Made by a program: the position numbers and the translations under genes. The notes beneath the pieces are model-generated. The model saw nothing but the letters and a program-made list of their open reading frames with translations. It was not told the origin of the DNA and searched no databases. Below, piece after piece: positions 36,831 through 48,607 of a stretch of DNA of 64,000 nt. Location: positions 310,001 to 374,000 of the forward strand of contig JALLLT010000035.1 of assembly GCA_025266875.1 (NCBI GenBank). The letters are read 5' to 3'. Source of the DNA: Fennellomyces sp. T-0311. Lineage: Eukaryota > Mucoromycota > Mucoromycetes > Mucorales > Lichtheimiaceae. Every line of letters begins with the position of its first letter. Positions within the stretch are counted from its first letter, which is position 1.

Positions 36831-38880
36831 ATGCGTGAAAGACACGCATATTTGAAAAATGATACTGGAGTTGGCGCTAGTCATAATAAAAAAAAATGCT
36901 CGACAGTAAATGTGCAGTACGCACCGACGAGAAGGTCACGTTCTCCGGAAATCAAAAAATTTGTCCGGTATACTATTTCAACATCTGTAGAATTATTATC
37001 AAACGCTCATTGTATTTTGAAGGAAAATAAATAGGCTCTTACTGCCTATCATTGCAGCGTTTCGAATTTGAGTCTATACGAACTGTACAGTTTGAATGAC
37101 AATACTATGGCAACAAATTGTATAACAGTAGTACGACCTGAATTAGATTTGTAATTGCCAGCGCAAAATTAGTTATTTTTTTCCAAGATCTTAACATGTC
37201 CGAAACCCGATACAGATGGTGTTTGAGTATCTATTACTTTGGATTTATTCTTTCTGAAGTCCTATAGAACATCACCCTACAAGGCTGGTGACCATCGAGG
37301 TACATGGCCTCTCTGGATTGTAAGTACTGGAAACTGGAACACAATGGCAAAAATCTAATTTCTTTTAGCTCCTGGGGTATGATCGTGATGGCTGCCTTGA
37401 ATGTTGAAGTTTTGAGGATCTGCTTGCTATCCGGTTTCTACTTGGTGTAATAGAAGCAAGTTCGTTTCATAACGCTATCGCGACTTTCGGATGACATTGG
37501 GACTATTTATGCAGGCTTTCTTCCGGAAGCAACGTGAGTAACACTTTATTTAGCCTGGTGAGAAGATTAAGTTTACACATTGAATAGATACTATATCTCT
37601 ATCGATATACACGAAAAGAAACGCCGAACGGTCCGGTTTTCCTACGATGCTCGGGTGTATCTTGGTGCCACAGGTGGCTAAAGCGAGAGACTCGCCGTTC
37701 GACCAGTTACCCGGACCGGCAATAATTGATGGGAGTGCCAATGAAATGTCAGCAGTAGAAAGAGAGCTAAGAATCATATTTGCCGTAAATAGGTATACTT
37801 TCCAACCTGTGAAAACAGATAACACTTGTTTCCGAGACAACGATACTTGTCAGCAACTCCTTGATCTAATTTCACAGAATAGTAAGACGCATGAATAACG
37901 TGTGCGACATTATTGCATGTATCTATCGATATCAGATTTACCTACAACATACGCTCTTTTTCATTCGGGAATTTCGCAATTTCAGATGTATTGGGGAGGT
38001 AAAAAATCCAATCCAGGGCAAGTAAGATGCTCCTTCAACAATAAGAATCCTTTCGATACAATGCTGTCAGCTGCAGTGGTCCGGTAATACAAAGTTATCA
38101 ATAAACTTACCATTGCCAACTATTAAATCTATCCGTCGAAATATGAGTGATGCCATAACCAGTCAAGCCGCCCCTCCGTACATTTTACATGCTTCGCGGT
38201 TTATATCGCATGCTGTCTTCTGGTGAGATCCCATATGAGACAAAGTGTACTACTTGTATGAACGAATAACCTTAAAACAGACTGATTTTTTGAGCTAGGG
38301 TATCACATTATTGTCGGTTGTCTCGTCCATATGATAAGTCTATTAATGTTGATGTTTGCTCTTTATGAACAGGTCGGCGCACGTTACTTTGGAGCATTCC
38401 TCCTCGTCGTTCCAGCTGGAAGTATTTATCTTTTTACTCACACATACCATTTAATAAATTTGCCTCTAATAGACTTTGGACATAGTATGTTCTATTTCCC
38501 ATGAAAATCGCATGGCTCAACAACAATTTGTAAGCACAAATACGTAACCATAACAGCAATCCGAACTGAGCCCTTTCATAAAAGAAAGCAGCTCCGGATT
38601 AATGCGTAGTGCCACTGCTGCCGGGTTTATTCACTTTTTCGGTTTTATCGGCTCAGATGTGAATGGCCAAGTGTATTTTGACCCACCATTATTCTTCAAT
38701 GGTTTCTTATTGGCATCGTCACCTTTGGCGGGCAAAGTATTGCCATTTTAATTTATCGCTTTATGCTGCAACAAACAGAGGGAAAATTTGGTACTCGAAC
38801 AAAAAGGAAAGCAGATCGCGAAATATGGAAGCCCTAGACTGGTTGATGATCGTCAGCCAGACTTTCGTTATATTGTGGCG
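36831..38880 (+). pseudogene. Dal5-type MFS permease pseudogene with internal inversion
   Basis: Aligned by eye with the intact copy at 46395-48456, it keeps remnants of exons 1-6 on the plus strand (RSPEIKKFVR, LPIIAA, YRWCLSIYYFGF, then exon 6 text up to GGTGGC at 37673-37678). From about 37679 to 38167 the homology is on the minus strand. In reverse it reads the end of exon 6 (TTGGCAATG then GTAAGT), exon 7 (IVEGA..., NEKERM) and exon 8 (SVFTGWKVYLFTANM...LPSIIAGPGNWSNGESLALA). Plus-strand homology resumes in mid exon 8 (APPYIL) and runs through exons 9 and 11 (SGQVYF-like, DRQPDFRYI). Stops at 37069 (TGA, after a 1-nt deletion), 37265 (TAG) and others confirm it is dead. Confidence 0.8.
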
Positions 38881-40204
38881 CCGCTTTTTGAACGGCATGG
38901 GAAAATAGCCCTCTTGACTTTCTTCTTTGCTCCCTCTCCAAAGTTATCAAGGATATATATAACTATTAGTACAAAAAATTCAAATATATTGTTACGAACA
39001 ATAAATAGCAGTACTTAAGGCAGTGGATATTCTAGTATACACATTGACAAGACTTCAACAAGTGACTAAAAAAGGTTAATACCAAGGCAAGAGTTTACTT
39101 AGAACCATCCTTCCAAATTTACATTTAGCTTGTAAAAATAAACACCGCCCCGTTGAGCAGAACAGATCACAGTGCACCATTACAACGCACCGTCCATGGT
39201 AACGCAATGCCATTAAAAATTACGCGACCTCTTCACAAGTAACTTCACAATATAGACAGTAACAATGCCCTTAGCCAGGCAACGAAAAGATATCCAAATT
39301 CACCCTGCAATGTACTCAGCTACGATGCATAGTTAGACATTACATTAGTTAGACCATATAAATAGCCAAATTCTGATTTTTCAATAAAAACAAGTTCTCT
39401 TTCTCTTTCACTTTTTGACAATTAGTTTTCAATTGTTTATTTTTCTTGTGTTCCGATCACCGGACTATCCTTTTTAAGACTCTTATACCCTACCGAGACT
39501 CATTAGCTTGTTCCGAGGAACCGCTGTTCTCAACACTTAGGACTAAAAACCACATCGCAGTTGGCATTACATAAGCCCAATCGAGAACTCCTGCGTGACA
39601 TATTAACACCTTATAGAACGAACTAACCCTTTTCTTTTATATTTTAAATTTCCTTCTTACATTTCAGTAGCAACTTCCCCATAAGTTCTTGTCGCAGTAA
39701 CAACAGTTTGTGGTAGCTTCATAACACGACTACACCACAACAATATACTATAGGCAAGCAGTATTTTTGGAACTGTATTTAATAATAGCTAGTTTTTGCT
39801 ACATATCCACGTACACAGAGTACTTTTTTTCTATATTCACATGGCATGACCGGTGTTACATGCTTGTATAATGACAAGATTACATCAACGTGGTTCGGCT
39901 CAATAGAAGCGTCATACAGGGCTAAAGCATCGTAAACAACAACAAATGACGGCACAAAGAAATTCCGCTTTTGTGGAGCAGGTGCGAAAACCATTTGAGG
40001 AAATAGCTGCATTAAACTTACCTGAGAAATGGCAAGACAAAAAGTGTGCCTTTCTTAACTTGGCTTTCTCCGGTTGTAGCACGAACCCCCCCCCCAATTT
40101 CTTCCAAACGTTTCATCATGTTTATAAAGGTAAATCACATTGATAGAGGCGTTTTGTTTTTTCCTTTCTGCTTTTCCTACCATCCTGATAAAAATTAAAC
40201 AACA
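38881..40204. other. spacer before monocarboxylate transporter
   Basis: About 1.3 kb of AT-rich sequence including a C9 run near 40088-40096 and the promoter of the next gene. No gene seen. Confidence 0.5.
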
Positions 40205-42021
40205 ATGCGAAACAGAAACTATATGGCGACAAGCAATGGTGATCGCCCAGTCGACCAAAAAGAGTTGATAAACGCCCCTAATGAAGAAATCATCATAAGC
40301 GCTCATCAAGAGAGTGACATTATTGATGATTCAGAACGTGAATCTGCCTTGATACTCCCTCCAGTGGATGGGAAGCGAGCATGTTTCGTCGCAGTTGGAC
40401 TATGCATTACATCTCTATTCTCCGGTGTTGTCATATGCTGGTGCGTATGAATATGGGTTTTAGTTTTGTTCAGCGAGTACTTATTTTTCTCTTTCTCAAA
40501 CTACATAGGGGTAAGCCGTTATGAATTTATGCCGACTCCTTCCGTAGTTTTAATCTTCTAGTAAAGGTATCATGCAAGATTACTACCTTAGGAAGGAAAC
40601 ATTTCCCGGTTCCAATGTGCAGATTAAACTTACCATCGTCGGAGCTTTGTATCAAGTCCTGTTTACACTTTGCATATTCAGTGGAAATTTACTGTACCCT
40701 ATCATCGGATTCCGGGCATTACTTATCTCTGGAATTACACTTACTACGACTGGCCTACTCCTTTCCAGCCTAGCCACTGCTGTAAGTTTTAAGCGCACAG
40801 ACGAACACCAACTGTATACTAACAAAGAGCATTCTTAGATTTGGCAACTATATCTGACTTTCAGTTTATGTACTAGTCTCGGAGTTGCTTTCAACTTGGC
40901 AGTAAGTTGTATCATCCCGTCAACGTTTCCCGATTACGAGCCCGTTTTTTAGGTCGCATATCGACTAATACCTCAATGGTTTGTCAAATATCGCAGCACT
41001 GTTTCAGGGATATATTCAGCTGCCATACCTTTCAGCGGGTTGGTATTCCCAGTAATCATTACTAAACTGAATAATTCTCTTGGACCATCATGGTTTGTGA
41101 CTACTGCTACAGACATGTAGAAGATAAACACTAATACCACAATGTCCACAGGACATATCGTATTCTTGGACTTATATATTTCGCGTTGGCCTCTATTGCA
41201 TGCCCTCTCGTTACAGAGAGAGATCCTTCACTGAACAAGCATCAGAAAATTCGAGACGTATTTGATTTCTCAGTACTCCGAAATGTCAATATGGTATTAT
41301 GGATTTTTGTTGGGCCGATTCAAGCTTATGCAGCTTACATTACATTCACATTTCTTCCTTGTAAGTACTTCCATCATTTATTTTGGATAGGATGCTGACA
41401 GTTTAATTAGCATACGCAACATCCATTGGTCTACCAGATTATCAAGGAGCACTTCTCATTACAATTATCTCTGCAGGACAACTTATCGGAAGCATCATTA
41501 TTGGGTTCGTATGATACCGTGGTCGCTGATGAAGATTTTTGTTCTTATCACACAGACCTTTTTAGTGCCGCCGCTGATAAGTTTGGAGATATAAACGCAT
41601 ATGTCATATGCATTACAATTGCTTCGGCCTCGGTGCTTCTTCAATGGATGTTTGCCCACAGTTTTGCAGCTTTAGTTAGTTTTGCCGTGGTACATGGATT
41701 AGTGTATGGATGCTACTTCTCCGTCAGTAAGTATATGCATTGATCAGCACCCTGCTTGTCTAAATATTCTCTGTAGCAATGTCCCTGTGCATAGCGTTTG
41801 TAGGGATGAAAAAGTATCCTTCCGCATTAAGCTTCCGGGTGCTGATATATATTATCAGCATTTTTGGACCTATGGTTGCCAGCTATCTCGAAACTATAAA
41901 CACCTCTGGTGAGCCCTACTTTTATAGCAGAATTGTAGCCGGATCAGGTTATGCAGTTTGTGCGGTTCTAGGGCTTATTATCAAGTTCAGAATGAATCAT
42001 AAGCCGTTGGCAAAAGTTTAA
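40205..42021 (+). CDS. monocarboxylate-transporter-family MFS permease
   Basis: Plasma-membrane MFS carrier of the fungal monocarboxylate porter type. Exons: 40205-40440, 40509-40510 (2 nt, see findings), 40567-40781, 40839-40901, 40953-41092, 41152-41360, 41411-41504, 41566-41726 and 41777-42021, giving 454 residues. A hydrophilic N terminus (about 55 residues) precedes the helices. Family landmarks: WGIMQDYY at helix 1, GFRALLISGITLTTTGLLLSSLAT, YRSTVSGIYSAAIPFSG in the helix 4/5 zone, and GAAADKFGD after helix 7-8. The C terminus is RMNHKPLAKV. About 12 helices are expected. The substrate (lactate, pyruvate, riboflavin or other) cannot be told. Alternative: skip the 2-nt exon and begin the next exon at 40562, replacing W-G by C-K-G. 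Relics of a second copy lie at 48.5-50 kb. Confidence 0.88.
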
Positions 42022-43145
42022 ATCTTTGCTTTCTGTCATACCATATACTCCCAAGTTTGTTTGAAAATATACACATTTTTGAAATGAACAGGCACTGAAT
42101 TGAACTGTGCTACAGTCATCCACCATTACAGCACTCGCTGGTTGCACAAGCATTATGCACACGACAGATGGTGCTAATACTTATATGTTCCATTGGCAAA
42201 GCACATACGTCTACGCCACTTTCTCCAATGAGATCATTTTATGCAACACCAAGGATACCTATAGGTGCATTGCTTGTGTACACGTAACATTGATTTGCCT
42301 ATGCGCTCCTGACGTTACCGTATTGTAGTCTTAACTGAACACAGTTGCCCAAAAGTAACTGCGTTCATGATATTTGTGCTTCTAGAAAGCCGAGGAAGCA
42401 AGCATATATATCAACATGCATAAATCACGCGATGACTCCGATAGATACGCCAAATACCTTTGCCATCATTATCTGCAACAATAAAGGAGTATAGGGTCAC
42501 CTGGTTACACTGGAACAATCACATTTGTGTTTTGAACTAAAAGCACTTGCCAAGAAAATATGTGGCTATTTAATATATCCTCTATTCGCTGAACTGGCTA
42601 TCGTTTACAGGTCCGAATTTACGCCTGTTCCACAACTCGGCGTAAAAAAGTCCTTGTCGTTGCTCTGGATTTCATGACTTTACGTATATCGCTTAATTAT
42701 TTCGAAACTAAAGACTAGCATCCACGTAAGCACGTGTCATATCTCAAAAATAAATTGAACAGTGGAGTATTCAACACTAAACTCAGGTCAGATCACCCTT
42801 CCATGGATGTCGACCACCATTCATGTATTTTGAAGAGTGATGCAATAGCAGGAGTGACCATAGGAAGAGGATGCTTTGAAAAAGAGATATTGTATCAGGA
42901 AACAAGCTTGCTTTTCGTACAAGCATTCCATCGGTATGCAATAGTAAAGAACGGGTCCTATTGTTACACAAGTAGCCAGTTGCATGCGGGATATGCAAGT
43001 ACGATCAACTTGCTCCTTCTCACACTTGATCTGCACTTCTCTGCAGATAGCAACGCCATTCTGTTGTGAAGACAGTAACGCCATTCTTTTGTGCAGGCAG
43101 CAATGATAAGTCATAAGATTCGCCTCTTTTTACTTTGCAAAACTT
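42022..43145. other. spacer with segmentally duplicated sequence
   Basis: About 1.1 kb. A block around 42495-42590 (CTGGTTACACTGGAACAATCAC ... TTTAATATATCC, split here) recurs in diverged form after the next two transporter copies (about 45770-45850 and 48860-48940). A short direct repeat of period 28 (TAGCAACGCCATTCT...) lies at about 43046-43102. No gene seen. Confidence 0.5.
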
Positions 43146-45190
43146 ATGAGTGAAGGATCTGGCTATTTAAAAAACCACAACACATCTCCTGCTGGTGAAA
43201 AGACACTGGACAATGGGTTTACTGTAGGAGCCGATGAGACGGACTCTATAATGACAAACTCCCAAAAAAGACTTGTTCGGTGTGGGATGATCTATTATAC
43301 TTTTATCAAGAAAACTCACACCTGTGAAGAAAAATAGACTGGCACTTGATGCCTATCATTGCCGCGTTGCAAGTGATGAGTATCTACAAACTGTATGAAG
43401 CATATAACTAGATATTGGTAGCAAATTGTCTGATAATGTCACTTCATCTAGATCTGTAGTTACCAACTCCAAGCTTGGGGGCCTTCTAGAAGACCTTAAC
43501 ATGTCAGAAAGCCAGTACAGGCGGTGCTTAAGTATCTACTTTATTGGCTTTGTTCTTTTTCAACTACCCTGTATTATCATCTTACGGCGCTGGAGACCAT
43601 CAAGGTTTATGGCTATTTTGTCCTTGTAAGCAATGAGTACGCTACGCACTTGTGCATGAGGAATTTGACTTCTTTTAGCTCTTGGGGTACAATAGTAATG
43701 GCTACTGCAGGCACGAGAAACTTTGGAGGTCTGCTGACAACTCGACTTTTACTTGGCGTAATGGAATCAGGTTAGTTTATAAACAATGTATTAACTTTTG
43801 AATGATGACTCTAACATTCTGAATTAGGTTTTCTTCCAGGAATTACGTGAGGAACAATCTATCTGGTTTGGATGAGCTTAAACTCACTAGTAAAATAGGT
43901 ATTATATTTCGATATGGTATACAAGGTAAGAAAATGCGGAACGGGCCGGTATTCCTATCATAGTCGGGTGTATCGCTAGTGCTACAGGAGGGTTAGTCGC
44001 TTACGGAATCAGTCATATTTCTACACGTAGACTTAATATTTGGCAATGGTAAGACCTCTCGTCTTTACATCTTCCAAAATTACAATATTGACAATGATAG
44101 CGTTAAAGGATGTTTATTATTAAAGGTGCGCCTTGCATCTTGCTCGCTCTTATCTGTCTTTTATTTCTCGCCGACAAACCTGAAACTGCAAGATTTTTGA
44201 ATACGAAAGAGCGATTACTAGTGATAAATCGGATGGCGATCGGTATGTACACACTGTATACGGTATACGTTCTTATACCTTACTATCATCGGGAATCAGA
44301 TCAGGGAGCTGCAGAAGACCATACGTGGTCTTGGGAACAAGTTACGTCTGTGTTTACGGATGTGAAAGCTTACCTATATGCTTTAAATATGCTGTTTAGT
44401 ATCATATCTTCTATGGGCGTCTCACTGGCGCTCCCATCAATTATTGTCGGCCTGGGTGAATGGTCGAATAGCGTGTCTATCGCTTTAACTGCTCCTCCCT
44501 ACATTGCTGCTTGCTTTTTTATTTATATCGGATGCTGGTCCTCTGGTAAGTCTCTAACAGAGGAAGTCTCCTATTTGACTAATCAGTGGAACAGACAAAA
44601 ATTTCGAGCGGGGATATCACATTATCTTTTGCAGTTTCATCCGTATGGTGGGATTACTGATGTTGATGTTTGTTCCTTACGATCTGTCTGGTGCACGCTA
44701 CTGTGGGGTATTCCTCATAATTTGGCCAAGTGTAAGTGTGCTTTATTGTTCGCAAGCACTTTTGATCCTAATAAAGCTTCAGTCAAGTATGTGGTACTCG
44801 CCATTAAATTGGCATGGTATAGTAACAATTTGCAAGTACAAGCACGCTCTTTTACAAAGAATCTAAACCTCTAATACTGTATGAAAAAATAGCTCGGGAT
44901 TAACACGTCGCGCCATTGCTGGTGCGTTCATCCAAAGTTTTGGCTCGATAGGCGCAGCAGTGAGTGGCCAAATCTATGTTGATCCACCGTTGTTCTTCAA
45001 CGGTCATCTTATCGGCATTGTCTTTCTTGTTCTTCAAATCATTGTTGTTTTAATTCTTCGGATTATGTTGGCGCGATGCAACAAACAACGGGATCAGATG
45101 TCACCAGAAGAAAGAGAAGAGCAGATTGCAAAATACGGGGGTCCTCAATGCGCTGGTGATCGCCATCCGGATTTTCGCTATGCATTGTAA
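43146..45190 (+). pseudogene. Dal5-type MFS permease, copy with a nonsense codon
   Basis: All eleven exons of the intact neighbour (46395-48456) can be matched in order: start MSEGSGYLKN at 43146, RKIDWHLMPIIAALQVMSIYK, LGGLLEDLNMSESQYRRCLSIYF, FLPGIT, exon 6, FIIKGAPCILLALICL, the VFTDVKAYLYALNM exon, DLSGARYCGVFL and a C terminus RHPDFRYAL. In exon 6 the conserved WYTRKEN reads W-Y-T-R-stop (TAA 43927-43929, AAA to TAA). The donor after exon 10 is GC instead of GT. Everything else is open, so the loss is recent. The nonsense change also creates a GTAAG donor with an in-phase acceptor 54 nt on, so a shortened protein is conceivable. Dal5-family permeases carry allantoate, vitamins or other anions in fungi. 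Confidence 0.75.
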
Positions 45191-46394
45191 CAGTGTAGGT
45201 ATCTATGCGGGAAGTAATGATGAGTGAAGTATAATATGGGAACTGATGTGTTTGCTTTTTGTAGAGTATATATTATACCTGTGTTACTATTCCCAATAAG
45301 ATACGCACCAAATATTGCTGGCCATGAAGGCCCGGAGACTCATGTATTTACAGCAATGTTTGTGCAATGGTGATATAGATAGTCATTCACCAAAACAGAA
45401 CTGAGACCTGTTGGTTACACAGTAACATACACGCAATGGTGCTTATACCTGTCCGTACTGCCAGTACTTTAGCCTCCTGGAACATGATATTATTGATTCG
45501 TACAATCCCGAAGATATTTATTATCTGGATGGCCTTCCGCAACTTGTATACGAACATACAGTATTAACTTGTCTATGTATCGCTCGCATCACCGGAAGTT
45601 CGTAGCTTTAGCCGAGCGAAGTAGCCCAAAAGCACTGAGGCTCATGATGCATGTCTGCCCAGAAAATCTAGGAAACGAATATCCTGTGAATCGTGCAATT
45701 ACTCTAGGTAAGTCAAGTGCTTTTGCCATAATCCGTATAAAGTTTGCCACAATATGGGATCTTGCAATCAGCTGGTTACACTAAAAGATCACGTTTGGAG
45801 CCAAAACGTTTGCCACAAAAATGACTGATCGCTTAATATACCCGATTGCGGATATCATTTGTTCAAGTAGCATATTTTACGCCCATTGTATAGCCTGACG
45901 CAAAAAGCTCTTCACCGCGACATTGACCTATTACCACCGCATTGTTTCATTGAACACTTAATATGTGGCCGCTTCCAAATCATCAATATTTCTGTCGAAC
46001 ACAAATTGGGAAAGTACTGCCAGATCGAAAAAAATGGGTACTTTAATGTGGACTATAGGATATCAAATGCTAAATAACTTTAGATGAGATCTCTGAAGGA
46101 GACATGAAAACATAACACTTGTAGTTTGCTGCCCCATTATGCGCAGCAAGAACAATTGGCAAAGTGATCATCAAAGGAATCTTCTCTGAAAAATAAAAAG
46201 CAGAAAGCTTTAGGGGTTTTCGTATCAATCCTATCAGTAATATTTGCCACCCGTATGTTTACTTTTCTACTACGTACGTACCGGTATGCGCGGAAATTAC
46301 TAAACTTGTTTCTTGTCACACTATACCCGCATATATGTGTATAAAGCGACCCTAAATCATATGGTGAGCTTTTTCTTTTGTTTTCTGAGAACTT
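45191..46394. other. spacer between MFS copies
   Basis: About 1.2 kb containing the second copy of the duplicated spacer block (about 45770-45850: GCTGGTTACACTAAAAGATC...GCTTAATATACCC, split here). The promoter of the intact MFS gene lies at the right end, with GTATAAAG near 46339. No gene. Confidence 0.5.
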
Positions 46395-48456
46395 ATGAGT
46401 GAAAGATACGAGAATTCGACGAATGGCGCCATTTATACTGCCGGTCATGATGAAAAAACACTCGATAGTGAATTTGCAGCAGGCACCGAGGATAAAGTGT
46501 TAGCAGGTTCACGCTCTCCGGAAGTCAAAAAGCTTGTTCGGTACGTATACTATAGTCATATACATTACGCAATAGCTCATTTTATCTCGAAGAAAAATCG
46601 ATTGGCATTTGATGCCTATCATTGCCGCGTTGCAAGTAATGAGTATCTACGAATTGTATGAAGTATATAGCTAGACGCTAGTAGTAAATTGTCTAATTAT
46701 GTCACTTCATCTAGATCTGTAATTACCAATGCTCGGCTTGGAGGCCTTGTCGAGGATCTGAATATGACAGAAGGCCAGTACAGATGGTGCCTGAGTATCT
46801 ACTACTTTGGGTTTGTTCTTTTCGAGATCCCAAGCAATATCATTATACGGCGATGGAAGCCATCAAAATATCTGGCTCTCTTGGCTTTGTAAGTAATGAG
46901 TAGGCTACATATGAATGAATGAGCTAACATATTTATAGTTCCTGGGGTACAATAGTAATGGCAACCGCGGGTGCAACAAGTTTTGCTGGTTTGCTTGTTT
47001 CTCGATTTCTACTTGGCGTAATGGAAGCCGGTTCGTTTCATAACATTACATTAACTTTGTGTAACAGTACTAAAAACTTCGGTCAGGCTATCTCCCGGGA
47101 ATTACGTGGGTAACATTTTACCTCGCCTAGATTAAGTGAAATTCACAAGTCAAGTAGATATTATATCTCAATATGGTACACAAGGAAAGAAAATGCTGAA
47201 CGGTCCGGTTATCCTATGATACTCGGAAATCTCGCTGGCGCTACTGGTGGCTTGCTCGCTTACGGAATCAGTAATATCTCTACGCATCGGCTGAACACTT
47301 GGCAATGGTAAGTATATTTATCTTTTATACCCTTCCAATGTGCAAAGCTGACAGCAAATAATGTCTATACTCAGGATGTTTATTATTGAAGGAGTGCCAT
47401 GTATCGTACTTGCTGTGATCTGCTATTTTTTTCTCCCTGATTCACCTGAAACTGCACGATTCTTAAACGAAAAGGAGCGTGTGCTGCAGATAAATCGGAT
47501 GGCAATGGGTACGTGCGTGCGATTGAATCACGTAAGATCTCGTGTCTCATTATTCTCTATAACTAGATCAAGGAGCTGCTGACGATCACTCGTGGTCCTG
47601 GAATCAAGTGATATCTGTTTTTACAGATTTGAAGGCATACCTATATACCATCAATATGATGTTCAGCACTATCTCTTCTGTGGGTGTCTCCTTGGTACTT
47701 CCATCAATTATTGCCGGCTTGGGTGAATGGTCAAACAGTGTATCTCTCGCTCTGACCACCCCTCCCTATGTTGCTGCTTGCTTTTTTGTTTATATCGGAT
47801 GCTGGTCCTCTGGTAGGTCGTCTCTGACAAAGAATGATCTTTATATATAAATACTGGGCATAGATCGGAACTTTGAGCGAGGATATCATGCAATAATTGG
47901 TAGCTTAATCCGTATGGCGGGATTACTGATGCTGATGTTTGTTCCTTACGATTTACCTGGTGTACGTTACTTTGGTGTGTTCCTCGCAGTTGGACCGAGT
48001 GTAAGTACACTTTATCAGCAGATGTCTTTGATCCTAACACTACTTCAATCAAGTATATGATACTTGCTATCAAAATGGCATGGTATAATAACAATTTGTA
48101 AGTACAAGCATCTACCTTGCAAAGGAAGGACACACATTAAGATTGTTCAAAATAATAGCTCGGGATTAACACGTCGTGCCATCGCTGGTGCGTTCATCCA
48201 AGGTTTTGGATCGATCGGCTCAGCAGTCAGTGGCCAAGTCTACTATGATGGGCCTCGTTTCTTTAACGGCCATCTTATCGGCGTTGTTTTCCTTGCCGCG
48301 CAAATGATTGCGGTTTTGATTCTTCGCATCATGCTCGCACGCTGGAACAAACAACGAGAAAATATGACTATGGAAGAAAGAGAAAAGCAGATTGCAAAGT
48401 ACGGGGGTTCTGAATTGGCCGGTGACAGACATCCAGACTTTCGTTATGCATTGTAA
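46395..48456 (+). CDS. Dal5-type (anion:cation symporter) MFS permease, intact copy
   Basis: Exons 46395-46540, 46593-46655, 46715-46888, 46939-47030, 47087-47105 (19 nt), 47158-47307, 47375-47508, 47567-47812, 47864-48000, 48054-48097 and 48159-48456 keep phase throughout and give 500 residues, the usual Dal5-family length. Landmarks: N-terminal KIDWHLMPIIAALQVMS, ITNARLGGLVEDLNMTEGQYRWCLSIYYFGFVLFEIPSNIIIRRW (read here in pieces), GYLPGITYYISIWYTRKENAER after helix 5, SPETARFLNEKER in the central loop, SGLTRRAIAGAFIQGFGSIGS near helix 11, and the C-terminal GDRHPDFRYAL. The canonical LDR motif after helix 1 is altered (YELS). Likely plasma-membrane uptake of a carboxylate, vitamin or ureide; substrate unknown. 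It is the only intact member of three copies in the window. Confidence 0.9.
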
Positions 48457-48547
48457 TAGTGCAGCAAGTTTTGTATTTCGTATGTACGATAATAAAGTAA
48501 GGAACCTATTTGTGTTTCTGCTACAACATGTGTTTTATTTTTATATC

Positions 48548-48607
48548 AGAGTTGTAACTGGATCAGGATACATAGTTTACGCATTATCTACTCTCATTAT
48601 GCTCTAG
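48548..48607 (+). pseudogene. C-terminal relic of a monocarboxylate transporter
   Basis: Reads RVVTGSGYIVYALSTLIML and a TAG, matching RIVAGSGYAVCAVLGLIIKF in the last exon of the intact gene at 40205-42021. Only this last helix survives, about 90 bp after the stop of the intact Dal5-type permease. Confidence 0.6.

Noticed and set aside
41505..41565. acceptor at 41555 (CACACAG) in the monocarboxylate transporter
   Set aside because: It gives an immediate TAG in frame; the next acceptor at 41565 restores GAAADKFGD.
44880..45190. separate small gene at the end of the second MFS copy
   Set aside because: It aligns to the last exon of the intact permease, including the RHPDFRYAL end, so it is part of the pseudogene.
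46593..46740. apparent frameshift after helix 1 of the intact MFS permease
   Set aside because: A 59-bp intron (donor GTATGA at 46656, acceptor CTAG at 46714) restores phase and the family's residue spacing, and the same signals occur in the second copy.
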